From positions 2,108,001 through 2,172,000 of the forward strand of contig OZ007034.1 of NCBI GenBank assembly GCA_963931635.1: a DNA stretch of 64,000 nt, in the 5' to 3' direction. Made by a program: the position numbers and the translations under genes. This document shows positions 23,959 to 32,987 of the stretch, one piece after another. The notes beneath the pieces are model-generated. The model saw only the letters and a list, made by a program, of their open reading frames with translations. It did not search any database and was not told where the DNA came from. The number at the start of each line of letters is the position of its first letter. The stretch's first letter is position 1. This DNA is from Caccoplasma sp905210875 (lineage in GTDB: Bacteria; Bacteroidota; Bacteroidia; Bacteroidales; UBA11471).

Positions 23959-24487
23959 ATTATCAGGTGGCTCGAGACGGTTGAAAGGAGGAAGTAAAGA
24001 ATATAACCGTCGAGAGGTAACGTTTCAACAGCTTATGAATACCGGGAAATATTCATATGGTTATTTCAGTCAGAAAGGAGGAGGGTATGTACTAATTGAG
24101 AAGAGTTCCACCAAGCATAAGTCTGAGGAAATAGAGGCGGCACGATTGATGGCGGATAAAGGTTATAAGATAGAACTTATTGATGAGGCAAATAAGGGAA
24201 AAAGAGCTAATGTCAAGACTCCTGATGGCAAAATATTTGATGCTACATTTGAGCAGAGGACACCAGATGGGACGCAAAACTCGCCTGATAATATTATGAA
24301 TGCGTTACGTCATGGACGTGATAAGAAAACGGATATGGTAGTTATTTATCAAAAGAATGGAAGGCATTCTCGTCAAGCGGTTGAACAAGGTATTAGACAG
24401 TATGAGTCCAAAGCTACTTATCGGTTTAAAGAAATAATTGTGATAACCCGCGATGGAAGGATTCATCGACATAAGCATAATAAATAA
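23951..24487 (+). CDS. CdiA C-terminal-like nuclease domain protein
   Basis: The 178-residue protein has a C-terminal region (about 55-175) resembling the nuclease toxins of contact-dependent inhibition and phage toxin families. EIEAARLMADKGYKIELI is followed by a KTPDGKIFDATFEQ segment where a PD-(D/E)XK site would sit, then a helix with QAVEQGIRQYESKA. The expected Lys of the active site is not obvious, so activity is uncertain. The N-terminus is basic. Confidence 0.55.
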   Translation: MVKLSGGSRRLKGGSKEYNRREVTFQQLMNTGKYSYGYFSQKGGGYVLIEKSSTKHKSEEIEAARLMADKGYKIELIDEANKGKRANVKTPDGKIFDATFEQRTPDGTQNSPDNIMNALRHGRDKKTDMVVIYQKNGRHSRQAVEQGIRQYESKATYRFKEIIVITRDGRIHRHKHNK

Positions 24488-24512
24488 GCCGTATCGAGGA
24501 GATACGGCTTTT
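24486..24512 (+). terminator. Terminator after the CdiA-CT-like gene
   Basis: AAGCCGTATC and GATACGGCTT form a perfect 10-bp stem with a 5-nt loop and a short T run. Confidence 0.85.
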
Positions 24513-24847
24513 ATGGAGTTATAGGCTTATCCATATACCCGATTGGACATGATAACGTCACGCTAAGCAACCATCTGATTGCCTTTCTCCGGATGGACTT
24601 ATCGGTATGTCGCAAATATATATCTTTTTTTCTATTGAACAAATAAAAATGCCAGTTTTTTGAGTGGCATTTGTGTCGTATTCATGGACTTACCAATTCT
24701 CTTGGTTTCTTACATGGGTGTCCCAGGCGACGAAGTATATCATAATGGCTGATTTCTCACTAAATAGGCGGCGGTCATTTCAAAATCAAGAGCAAAGAAT
24801 TTAAGTTGAACGTAGAAATATATGGTAACATATAAATAAAAAGACTT
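24513..24847. other. Non-coding gap before the epimerase gene
   Basis: No convincing gene is seen here in either direction. It contains one hairpin oriented as a minus-strand terminator (24647-24672) and an AT-rich stretch just before the epimerase start that loosely resembles the phage promoter leader (AACATATAAATAAAAAGAC). Confidence 0.5.
24647..24672 (-). terminator. Hairpin oriented as a minus-strand terminator
   Basis: AAATGCCA and TGGCATTT form an 8-bp stem with a 10-nt loop. On the minus strand the stem is followed by an extra T run. No minus-strand gene of meaningful length ends here. Confidence 0.5.
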
Positions 24848-25615
24848 ATGAAAGTGATAGTTACTGGTGGTGAGGGCTTTATAGGAAAAGCTTTTACCGC
24901 ATATTTGAGAAAACATGAAGTCGATGTTTGTGTTGTTGACAGGGTAGTTGGCGTAGAGGCTGAAACATTTTTTTCGACAGTAGATATTTCTGATGTTGAT
25001 TGTGTTTATCACCTTGCGGCGCAGACATCAGTTTTCAATGGAGATTTGGAACAAATACGACGGGATAACATCGATACTTTTATGTCTGTATGTGATGCTT
25101 GCAAACGAGCCGGAGTAAAGTTGGTGTATGCATCATCGTCTACGGCACATGAGAGTAATATTACTTCTTTGTATGGAATAAGTAAACATTTTGATGAGGA
25201 GTATGCGCGATGTTATAATCCTCTTGCTACAGGTATAAGATTTCACAATGTATATGGTCCAAATCCGCGTCAAGGTACACTTCTTTGGTGTCTGCTTAAT
25301 CAAGGGCGGGTGAAACTGTACAATAATGGGCAAAATATACGTCATTTTACTTATATCGATGATATTATAGAAAGCCTGATTTTTGCGTATGGGTGTAATA
25401 GTCGACTTATCAATGCCGTGAACCCGAAGGGAATATCGACATTGCAGCTCGCTACTATTGTCGGAAAGTATAAACCCATTGATATAGAACTTGTTTGTGG
25501 AGAACGAGATTTTGACCGCAAAGAACAGATTGTCAGTGGCACTGTATATACAGTACCTTTGTCATATACGACTGTTGAAGAAGGGATAAGACGTATATTT
25601 GAGGGTAAAGAATAG
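24848..25615 (+). CDS. NAD-dependent sugar-nucleotide epimerase/dehydratase
   Basis: The 255-residue short-chain dehydrogenase has the Rossmann motif VTGGEGFIGKAF at its N-terminus, YHLAAQTSV, the catalytic YGISK (YxxxK, about residue 113) and GPNPRQG substrate-binding segments. It is a little shorter than GalE/RmlB-type enzymes. It probably epimerises or dehydrates an NDP-sugar. In this phage the natural customer is the glycosyltransferase at 18455, giving a DNA or capsid glycosylation route. Confidence 0.85.
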   Translation: MKVIVTGGEGFIGKAFTAYLRKHEVDVCVVDRVVGVEAETFFSTVDISDVDCVYHLAAQTSVFNGDLEQIRRDNIDTFMSVCDACKRAGVKLVYASSSTAHESNITSLYGISKHFDEEYARCYNPLATGIRFHNVYGPNPRQGTLLWCLLNQGRVKLYNNGQNIRHFTYIDDIIESLIFAYGCNSRLINAVNPKGISTLQLATIVGKYKPIDIELVCGERDFDRKEQIVSGTVYTVPLSYTTVEEGIRRIFEGKE

Positions 25616-25617
25616 GA

Positions 25618-25803
25618 ATTATGCAAGCCGAATGTTCTCCATATTGGTTGCATAATATCATGGTGTATCCCACCTTGATAGGCATATGATGGGACCATGA
25701 ATAGTAATAAAGCCGTAGTAATGAAAATAGCGGTTGGGATATATCCCTCAGTGCGGGGATATAGGAATATAACAATCGTAATATACCAATATACACAAAT
25801 ACT
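25618..25803 (+). other. Structured non-coding segment upstream of terS (candidate packaging site)
   Basis: ATTATGCAA (25618-25626) and TTGCATAAT (25648-25656) form a 9-bp stem. A second hairpin of the type ATATCCC/GGGGATAT lies near 25740-25765. The segment sits directly before the small terminase gene, the usual location of pac or cos sites. Confidence 0.35.
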
Positions 25804-26349
25804 ATGACACGTATAAAGAATAAAAACGGACTAACCCCACAACAGGAGCTATTCTGTCAATACGTTGTAGATGCATACGGTAATGATAGTCGAGGAATTC
25901 TCGTCAACGCTTATCGGAAGGCGTATAATTGTAAAAACGATGCTCATGCTGCGACGCATTACAGCAATGCGTCTCGATTGATGGATAATAGCAAGATAAT
26001 AGCAAGGATTGAAGAGCTTCGGGAAGAACAAGCTCGTCTTGCTTCAATCAGTCGGGAACGTATGATAAGTGATGATGTCTGCATACTTGACTTGGACCCA
26101 TTAGACCTATGGATAATAGATGAGAAGACTCATCAGTGGCGTATGCGTTATTTGCATGAAATACCTAAACGAATAAGGAAGATTCTCAAATTTACCAAGA
26201 ATGGGAAAAGAGTAATACCAGATGTTGATAAAGACGCAGCACGTAAAAGATTGATAGATGTACTTGGATATGCATCGGCCAAGGATATTAACATCACATC
26301 AAATAGTAGGGGTGGAGAGTTGCGAATTGGGTTTGATGAGGACGAATAG
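25804..26349 (+). CDS. terS: Terminase small subunit
   Basis: This 181-residue protein begins with the Terminase_2 pattern LTPQQELFCQYVVDAYGND...AYRKAYNCKND, a DNA-binding helix-turn-helix, followed by an oligomerisation helix (EELREEQARLASISRER). It recognises the packaging site and recruits the large subunit. The order terS, terL, portal, protease, capsid is standard. Confidence 0.9.
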   Translation: MTRIKNKNGLTPQQELFCQYVVDAYGNDSRGILVNAYRKAYNCKNDAHAATHYSNASRLMDNSKIIARIEELREEQARLASISRERMISDDVCILDLDPLDLWIIDEKTHQWRMRYLHEIPKRIRKILKFTKNGKRVIPDVDKDAARKRLIDVLGYASAKDINITSNSRGGELRIGFDEDE

Positions 26350-26468
26350 CGATTGTAAGAAAAATGTTTTAAAAAGTTTCAAATTGAAAATATTGGTGCC
26401 AGAAATCTCGGTATATATAGATGCCTATGTAAGAAAATGACTGGAAAAAGTTACGAATCGTCAAAAAT

Positions 26469-28490
26469 ATGGAGATAAACTATAAGAAGCTCAATCCTGT
26501 TGGATTTCATCTGTTGTCATTATTGCAAGATAAGACTATTCGATTAATTATTTTGTATGGGGGATCATCATCAGGTAAGACATATAGTATTGCTCAACTT
26601 ACGCTCATAATGACATTATATGATGGGGAGAATACGTTAGTAATGCGTAAAGTTGGGGCAAGTATCTCTAAAACAATATATGAGGATTTCAAAGTTGCAT
26701 CAAAACAACTTTGTATTTCAAGCCTATTCCGATATAAAGATGGGGTAAAACAGATTGTTTGTATATCTAATGGGGCGAAGATTGATTTCGGCGGCCTTGA
26801 TGACCCGGAAAAGATAAAAGGTATTTCAAACTATAAACGTGTGATTCTTGATGAGTGGAGCGAATTTGATAGTGAGGATTTCAAGCAAGTGCGTAAACGT
26901 TTACGGGGGAAAGAGGGGCAGCAGATCATAACTACATTTAATCCAATAAAAGAAACACATTGGATAAAGAAAGAGGTATTTGATGTAGACGACTGGCATG
27001 ATGTATCGATGACCGTAACCATATCTGGGAAACAGTTGCCGGCTGAACTTACGGCTGTAAAATCGATTCGAAAAAATAGCGTGAAAACGATAATAAATCC
27101 TCGGACTGGGACAATAGAGGAGCATGCTTCAGATACAGTGGTGATACAGACAACTTATTTGAATAACTTTTGGGTTGTTGGTTCACCAGACGGAACATAT
27201 GGGTATTATGATGAGCAGTGTATTGCGGACTTTGAAAAAGATAGACAAAATGATCCGGATTATTACAATGTATATGCTTTGGGTGAATGGGGTGTAATAC
27301 GAACGGGTTCAGAATTCTTCGGTTCATTTAATCGAGGTAAACATTCTGGCGAGGTATTATATGACCCACAACTTCCTGTACATATCAGCATAGATAATAA
27401 TGTTTTGCCATATATAACATGTACGTATTGGCAAGTTTCTACTATACCAATAATACGGATTAGTCAGATTGGCGAGACTTGTGCTGAGACACCGAATAAT
27501 ACTGTGCGTAAGTCGGCAAAATTGGTCGCTGAAAGACTAAGAGAGCTTGCTCCATATAAGGTGTTCCTTCATGGTGATGCGTCAACGAGGGCGGCTACCA
27601 CCATAGACGAAGAAAAAAGGTCGTTCATAGACTTATTTATTGACACATTACATAGAGAGGGGATAGATGTAGAAGATTGTGTAAGCAATAAGAACCCAGG
27701 TGTCGCTATGTCCGGTGAATTTATCAACTCGATATTTGATGGCCAGCATGCTGGTATAGAAATACGTATAGGAGAGAATTGTCCAACATCGATTGAGGAT
27801 TATATGAGTGTACAGAAAGATGTAAATGGGGGCATATTGAAAACTCGAATAAAAAATAAAATTACCATGCAGACGTATGAGGAGCATGGCCATATATCAG
27901 ATACTATGAGATATGTAGTTTGTGATGTGTTGAAAGATGAATTTACACAATTTTCAAATAAGCGGAAAAGAAATCTATATGCCAAAGATGGGGTAATACA
28001 CTTTTTCAATCCTAATACACAATGCGATTATTCACAAGATGTAGTGTATGCAATGCCAAATATGAACGGGAAGTTTGTTATGGTACATGGCAAAATGTGT
28101 GGTATGAAGTGGCATATTGTTGAGGTGTCGTTACGAGAAACAACATCTACGGAGGATATAAAGAATACGCTTATTACGATTGGCTCACCTTTGACCGTTA
28201 TAGAATGTGGGGAAGCATATTTTATGTTTGTTCGAGAACTTCGTAAAATCCTTTCGGGAGTACGTGTTATACGTGAGTATCCTGATATAGATAGGAGGAT
28301 TGCTGCTACTTCGGATTATGTAAAAAGTAATATATTGTTTAATGAGACATTGTTTAATGAAAACGCTGAATATTCTGAATTTATGGGAAATCTGCTTGAT
28401 TACAAAAGAAATGGCGAAATCAAAGAAGCTAGCGCAGTGTTGAGTGGTTTTATTAAGTTCGTGATAAAGTCGTTTTCTAACGATATTTGA
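26469..28490 (+). CDS. terL: Terminase large subunit, PBSX-like, with C-terminal extension
   Basis: The ATPase domain has Walker A LYGGSSSGKTYS (about residue 30) and Walker B VILDEWSEF (about 125). The RNase H-like nuclease domain (about 290-480) has SIDNNV, LHGDAS and HISDTMRYVV as acidic clusters. The protein is 673 residues, some 200 longer than usual. Residues about 500-673 look like a second, degenerate RNase H-like domain (VHGKMCGMKWHIVEV, TVIECGEAYFMFVREL). It pumps DNA into the procapsid and cuts it. Confidence 0.92.
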   Translation: MEINYKKLNPVGFHLLSLLQDKTIRLIILYGGSSSGKTYSIAQLTLIMTLYDGENTLVMRKVGASISKTIYEDFKVASKQLCISSLFRYKDGVKQIVCISNGAKIDFGGLDDPEKIKGISNYKRVILDEWSEFDSEDFKQVRKRLRGKEGQQIITTFNPIKETHWIKKEVFDVDDWHDVSMTVTISGKQLPAELTAVKSIRKNSVKTIINPRTGTIEEHASDTVVIQTTYLNNFWVVGSPDGTYGYYDEQCIADFEKDRQNDPDYYNVYALGEWGVIRTGSEFFGSFNRGKHSGEVLYDPQLPVHISIDNNVLPYITCTYWQVSTIPIIRISQIGETCAETPNNTVRKSAKLVAERLRELAPYKVFLHGDASTRAATTIDEEKRSFIDLFIDTLHREGIDVEDCVSNKNPGVAMSGEFINSIFDGQHAGIEIRIGENCPTSIEDYMSVQKDVNGGILKTRIKNKITMQTYEEHGHISDTMRYVVCDVLKDEFTQFSNKRKRNLYAKDGVIHFFNPNTQCDYSQDVVYAMPNMNGKFVMVHGKMCGMKWHIVEVSLRETTSTEDIKNTLITIGSPLTVIECGEAYFMFVRELRKILSGVRVIREYPDIDRRIAATSDYVKSNILFNETLFNENAEYSEFMGNLLDYKRNGEIKEASAVLSGFIKFVIKSFSNDI

Positions 28491-28608
28491 TATAATATTC
28501 TGTTTCTTAGATTCTTAATGTTATCTTTTGAAAGAGTGGGAAAGCTGGTTTTTTATGGATTGAGGTAAATAATTGGTTTTGTGTTTTTCTTTGCTGAAAA
28601 GCACGTCA

Positions 28609-30078
28609 ATGAATTTTATACAAAGATTGTTCGGCATAAAAGATGACCGTTTGGAAATATCGGCAAAGGGAAATGATGTACCGTTGTCGACAGATTCCAG
28701 GTTGTCGGAACAAACTGTTCATCGATTGCAAGAGATGTTGAGAAGTATAGAGATGTTTGCTCGACCTCGAGTAGTTAACTCTAACTTCATGACGTTGTTT
28801 TCTAATGTCCCGGAGATATTTTGGCCAATTAATTATGTCGCTAAACGAATAAGTGAAGCCCATTATGAACTCAAACGGGTTAAAGATGACAGTATAGTTT
28901 GGTGTAACAGGCTTAATGTTGACCGTATTCTTAGAACACCTAACCCTGTTATGAGCTGGCGAGAACTTGTTTATCAGCACTTTGTGTATAAGCTGGTAAC
29001 TGGTAATGCTTTTTTGCGTGCGGCGATGCCTGATTCAATTGATGCCGATGCGATAAAATGTCAATGGTGTTCTAATTATTGGGAATTGCCAGCTGATAAA
29101 GTTTCGGTAGAACCAGCCTCTTATGGAAGTGGAATCCCCATATTTGGAATAGCCGATAAAGATGAGTTGATAAAAGGTTACAAGTTGTCTGCTGGTATAT
29201 ATTCAGGTTTGTTGATACCGCATCATCAGATATGGCATGATAGAGATGGATTGCCAGATTGCTTAAATGGTTATAATTACCTCAAAGCAAAAAGTCGGTT
29301 GTTGTCTGTGATGAAACCCATTTCCAATCTCATTGCTGTGTATGAAGCCCGTAACGTGATATATGTGAAAAGGGGTGGATTAGGGTTTATTGTTGCGGCA
29401 AAAACAGATGATACAGGGACTGTGGCTCTTGATCCAGACGAGAAAAAAGAATTGCGTAAGGAAATTGATGGGAATTATGGGATAGGAGAAGGTAAATCGC
29501 CATATGGAGTAACCGATATCCCAATCAGTTTTGTGCGTACGAATTTATCCATTTCAGAGCTGCAACCGTTCGATGAGACATTGGAAGATGCGATAAAGAT
29601 AGCCTCAGTATATGACATACCAGCCGTTCTTGTACCACGCAAAGACCAAGCAACATTTAGTAATCAGGATACGGCAGAAAAGAGTGTGTATACCTCTACG
29701 ATTATACCTGCTGCAAAACGATTTTGTGAGGAGTTGACTTTGTTTCTTGGGCTGGAACAAAAAGGATACTATCTCGACTGTAATTTTAGTGATGTTGCAT
29801 GTTTACAGACCGGCCGTAAGGAGGCTGAGGGAGTAAAGGATATGGTACTTAAAAGAGGTCTTACGGCATTTAATGCCGGTCTGTGTACTCTTGATGATAT
29901 TCGGGCCCAGCTTCATGAGGATCAGCGGGCAGATACAATTCCGTTGTTTGGAAAATTGAAATTTGAGATGACCCCGGAGGAATTAGAACGGGTAAATACA
30001 ATAGTAAAAAATCAAACATTAACACAAACCTCGAAAGGAGACGAAAATGAACGAGACAATGAAAAGCCTTCAATATGA
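28609..30078 (+). CDS. Phage portal protein (HK97 type)
   Basis: About 489 residues from the ATG at 28609 (the frame is open further upstream). The PNPVMSWRELVYQHFVYKLVTGNAFL segment, split by turns, and IASVYDIPAVLVP are typical of HK97-family portals. Twelve copies form the DNA entry ring at the capsid vertex. Its 3' end overlaps the start of the prohead protease. Confidence 0.85.
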   Translation: MNFIQRLFGIKDDRLEISAKGNDVPLSTDSRLSEQTVHRLQEMLRSIEMFARPRVVNSNFMTLFSNVPEIFWPINYVAKRISEAHYELKRVKDDSIVWCNRLNVDRILRTPNPVMSWRELVYQHFVYKLVTGNAFLRAAMPDSIDADAIKCQWCSNYWELPADKVSVEPASYGSGIPIFGIADKDELIKGYKLSAGIYSGLLIPHHQIWHDRDGLPDCLNGYNYLKAKSRLLSVMKPISNLIAVYEARNVIYVKRGGLGFIVAAKTDDTGTVALDPDEKKELRKEIDGNYGIGEGKSPYGVTDIPISFVRTNLSISELQPFDETLEDAIKIASVYDIPAVLVPRKDQATFSNQDTAEKSVYTSTIIPAAKRFCEELTLFLGLEQKGYYLDCNFSDVACLQTGRKEAEGVKDMVLKRGLTAFNAGLCTLDDIRAQLHEDQRADTIPLFGKLKFEMTPEELERVNTIVKNQTLTQTSKGDENERDNEKPSI

Positions 30079-30226
30079 GACGAAGGCCCTAGAAGTATCG
30101 GAGAAAGGTATCGTTACCGTAGCGGTAAACGGTATAGGCATCGAGGATTCACAACACGACATCTCGATGCCAGGGTCATTTGCGGAGACACTCCGTAGTG
30201 ATATAAAAAAATGCGTTGGTATCTGA
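30047..30226 (+). CDS. N-terminal part of the prohead protease (zero frame)
   Basis: Starting at the ATG at 30047 inside the portal gene, this 59-residue frame contains the N-terminal beta strands of an HK97 prohead protease (VTVAVNGIGIEDSQHD, MPGSFAETL). It runs through an A7 run and stops at 30224-30226. The remaining protease is in the -1 frame, so the full enzyme would need a -1 frameshift at 30205-30211. Confidence 0.7.
   Translation: MNETMKSLQYETKALEVSEKGIVTVAVNGIGIEDSQHDISMPGSFAETLRSDIKKCVGI
30205..30211 (+). other. Candidate -1 frameshift site (A AAA AAA) in the prohead protease
   Basis: Zero-frame codons read ATA AAA AAA TGC, so the run is in exact register for a canonical slippery heptamer. 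Slipping by -1 gives DIKK-MRWYLNHD, which joins the N-terminal strands to the conserved protease region. A one-base sequencing deletion in the run would look identical. Confidence 0.55.
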
Positions 30227-31053
30227 ATCACGACACACGACAGTTATTGGGTGTGCCATTGTCAGGAGAAGAGAAAGACAACAATCTTATTATGGTTGGG
30301 CAACTCAATCTTGATAAACAGATTGGTCGGGATACGCTTGCTGACTATAAATTGTTTCGTGATGCTGGACGTACCCTTGAACACTCGATTGGCGTAAAAG
30401 CACTAGCCCGAGATGAAGAGGACCGACGCAAAGTATTGAAGTGGCGTATGCTTGAATATTCCACGTTGACAGGGTGGGGGGCTAATCCCAATACTTACCT
30501 TGTTGGCATAAAGTCAGGAACGGAACAGCAGTTGAGAGATGCCGTAAAGTTTATCCGTATGGCATTTAAGCAGTATGGATATTCCGACGAGCGACTTAAA
30601 AACTACGATATGGAACTTAATATGTTATTAAAATCACTTAACGGAGGTTTGATTGTGTCTTGCCCTCGTTGTGGACGACAGTTTGATTATGACTCTTTGC
30701 CGGAACATACGTTCTCGCATGAAGTACAAGAAGCAGCCGGAAATTGGTTGCAATGGACTGCTCAGGATATTGCTCGTGAAGAAATGGAAAAATTAAGACC
30801 TGAAATACGAGAGCAGGTTGTTGCCATTATTGATGCACTCAAAGGCGATAAAGAGTCTTTGACAGAGAAGGGTATTACCGACTCGTTTGCTTATGTCCGT
30901 TGTCCGCATTGTTACTCTCGTGTGTATCGTTCCAATACTATTCTGAAAAAGCCAGAATCTGAAACAGGACCCGTTAATGTGAAATCAGAAACCGAGCAGA
31001 TTCCATCTTCCTCATTTTGGAAACAACTGAATCAAAATATTTCTAACCACTAA
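30211..31053 (+). CDS. HK97-type prohead protease, main part, with C-terminal zinc module
   Basis: The 280-residue frame contains the catalytic NHDTRQLLGVP (His) and TLEHSIGVKAL (Ser) motifs of the prohead serine protease. After the protease domain, two CxxC pairs (SCPRCGRQF and VRCPHCYSRV) bracket a helical segment and probably form one zinc site. It lacks the first strands of the fold, which lie in the overlapping upstream frame. The protease would cleave scaffold and capsid during maturation. Confidence 0.8.
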   Translation: MRWYLNHDTRQLLGVPLSGEEKDNNLIMVGQLNLDKQIGRDTLADYKLFRDAGRTLEHSIGVKALARDEEDRRKVLKWRMLEYSTLTGWGANPNTYLVGIKSGTEQQLRDAVKFIRMAFKQYGYSDERLKNYDMELNMLLKSLNGGLIVSCPRCGRQFDYDSLPEHTFSHEVQEAAGNWLQWTAQDIAREEMEKLRPEIREQVVAIIDALKGDKESLTEKGITDSFAYVRCPHCYSRVYRSNTILKKPESETGPVNVKSETEQIPSSSFWKQLNQNISNH

Positions 31054-31064
31054 AAACTAAGAGT

Positions 31065-32627
31065 ATGGCAAAACTTACCCAAAAAGAAGTGATGGAGATA
31101 ATCGGCGTAAAGACGAGAAATCTCCCAGAAGAACAAAAGCAATTTATAGAAACGTTGGTAAGTGCGTTTACCGATGCCATCAACAAATCGAATGAAGGAG
31201 TTGTCGATACTGATGGCCTTAAAAAGGCACTTGAACCGTTTACCTCCAAAGATGGTATTACCATTGATGGGCTTGCGAAAGAAAACGCGGAGTTGGTGAA
31301 TCAAGTAAAAAATCTTTCCGAAGCACTTGACAAAATGAAAAAGAAAGGAATTGGCCTTGATTTCACCGCTAAGTTCAATGAACGTTTCGATGAGATGTAT
31401 GATTCGCCCCAATTCCAAGACTTTTTGAACGGGAAAGAGAAAGGTACCAGTTCGTTTGCCTTCAAAGATATTTCGATGACCGGCAACTATACTGGAGAGA
31501 AATTGATTGCTCAACAGAGTGATATCATAGTGTCTCAGGCCTCAGAAAAGAAACTGCATGTTCGAGATTTTGCCACGGTTCTTCCTGGAGACCCAGAGTA
31601 TCCCATCTTTGCATTTCAGCAAATCTACGAAGTTGACAGAAATGCTCGGTACGTCTCTGAAAATGGAATGTTGCCGGAATCTGGTCTTAAAATCAAAGAG
31701 GAGAGTGCACAGGTTTCTCGTGTTGGCCATCATTTCCGTTTATCGAAACGTGCCCTCAAATGTCGTACATACCTGAGGGGATATGTAATGAACTGCCTCG
31801 TTTCTGGCGTTCGAGACGCAGAGGACTTTGCGATTCTGTTCGGAGACGGCTCCGGAGATAATCTTAAAGGCATTACTTCTTATGAAGGCGTAAAGTCGGT
31901 AGAAGATATTATCGGAGAAACCATAATTTCTGGAGAGGCCGGTAGCGTTTCCTCTATTGTGAAAGCAAATAACGGTGTCGTTGTTGAGCTCACAAAAGCA
32001 AATGACCTCTTAATTGAAGGTTTGAAGATCACATTTGCTGGCGCGACGACCAATACCGGTCTTAACAGTACGTTTGATGTTATCAAGATGAATGACCGGC
32101 AAATTTTCCTCGAAGGCGTAACACTGACAAGCGAAGAGGAGGCTGCTAATGATGCTGCCACGATGACGTTTAAAGTCAATAATGGTGCATTCAAGAGCAT
32201 AGAATCTCCCAATAGTATTGATGCTCTTGAAACAGCAGTTGCTGTAATGACGTATGCCCAATTTGCACCTACTGTACTTGTGTTGAATCCCATTACTTTG
32301 AACAGTATCCGTACAGAGAAAGCGACAGATGGGAATCGCTTAGAAGTAGTTAAGGATATCAACGGAAATCCCATCATCGCCGGACTGCGGGTGATACCGT
32401 ATACTGGAATTGCTCCTGGTAAATACTTTTTGGGCGATATGCAGCGTGGCGCTCAGATCATTGATTATACGCCGTTGACGGCGGAATGGGCCGATGATGT
32501 AGAGACTAAGTTGAAAAACCAGGTAGTCCTTCTTGCACAGTCGGAAATGATTGTACCCGTGTTCTGCCCATGGGCATTTGCATACGGCAATATCAACAAG
32601 TTGAAAACAGCCATTGAAAAAGAATAA
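31065..32627 (+). CDS. Major capsid protein (HK97 fold) with an inserted domain
   Basis: The 520-residue protein has an N-terminal coiled-coil delta/scaffold region (about 1-110) followed by an HK97-type body (VRDFATVLPGDPEYPI, LFGDGSGDNLKGI, VLNPITLNSI, GLRVIPYTGIAPGKYFLGD). A stretch of about 90 residues (about 285-375) interrupts the body after LKGITS and looks like a separate beta-rich insertion domain. The protein is some 120 residues longer than a minimal HK97 capsid. Confidence 0.88.
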   Translation: MAKLTQKEVMEIIGVKTRNLPEEQKQFIETLVSAFTDAINKSNEGVVDTDGLKKALEPFTSKDGITIDGLAKENAELVNQVKNLSEALDKMKKKGIGLDFTAKFNERFDEMYDSPQFQDFLNGKEKGTSSFAFKDISMTGNYTGEKLIAQQSDIIVSQASEKKLHVRDFATVLPGDPEYPIFAFQQIYEVDRNARYVSENGMLPESGLKIKEESAQVSRVGHHFRLSKRALKCRTYLRGYVMNCLVSGVRDAEDFAILFGDGSGDNLKGITSYEGVKSVEDIIGETIISGEAGSVSSIVKANNGVVVELTKANDLLIEGLKITFAGATTNTGLNSTFDVIKMNDRQIFLEGVTLTSEEEAANDAATMTFKVNNGAFKSIESPNSIDALETAVAVMTYAQFAPTVLVLNPITLNSIRTEKATDGNRLEVVKDINGNPIIAGLRVIPYTGIAPGKYFLGDMQRGAQIIDYTPLTAEWADDVETKLKNQVVLLAQSEMIVPVFCPWAFAYGNINKLKTAIEKE

Positions 32628-32630
32628 GTT

Positions 32631-32987
32631 ATGGACTATTTGATGACGGGAAATCCCAAAGAAGTTCAAAAGGTACTTCGCGAGAATCGGATTCGCATTG
32701 AACGAGGAGTGATTAAGTTCACTCCCGTTCAAGCCAAAGAGGCCCCTCAAATCATTGATACAAATTATGAGCAGGGGCAAAAAATGACGGCGGTTGAAGA
32801 AACTGATGCAAAAGCATTTGAGGCAATAGATGTGAAGGAGGTTGAATCAACCGATGAAAAAGATATCAAGAATTCCGATACAAAAGAGGTTGAAGTAGTC
32901 GATGAAAAAAATATCGACAATTCCGATACAGAAGAGGTCGAATCAGCCGAAAAAACTGTAAAGAAGAGAAAGAAAAAGATGGAGTAA
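32631..32987 (+). CDS. Small phage protein with acidic tandem repeats
   Basis: This 118-residue product begins with a short ordered region and continues with acidic repeats built on DEK(D/N)I..(N)SDT.EVE, ending in a basic KKRKKKME tail. Its position between capsid and connector genes suggests a head-associated or head-completion role. The repeats are also visible as DNA repeats of roughly 57 bases. Confidence 0.6.
   Translation: MDYLMTGNPKEVQKVLRENRIRIERGVIKFTPVQAKEAPQIIDTNYEQGQKMTAVEETDAKAFEAIDVKEVESTDEKDIKNSDTKEVEVVDEKNIDNSDTEEVESAEKTVKKRKKKME

Noticed and set aside
32820..32950. Direct repeats considered as a CRISPR array
   Set aside because: The repeats are degenerate, in frame, and encode acidic repeats of a small head-region protein.
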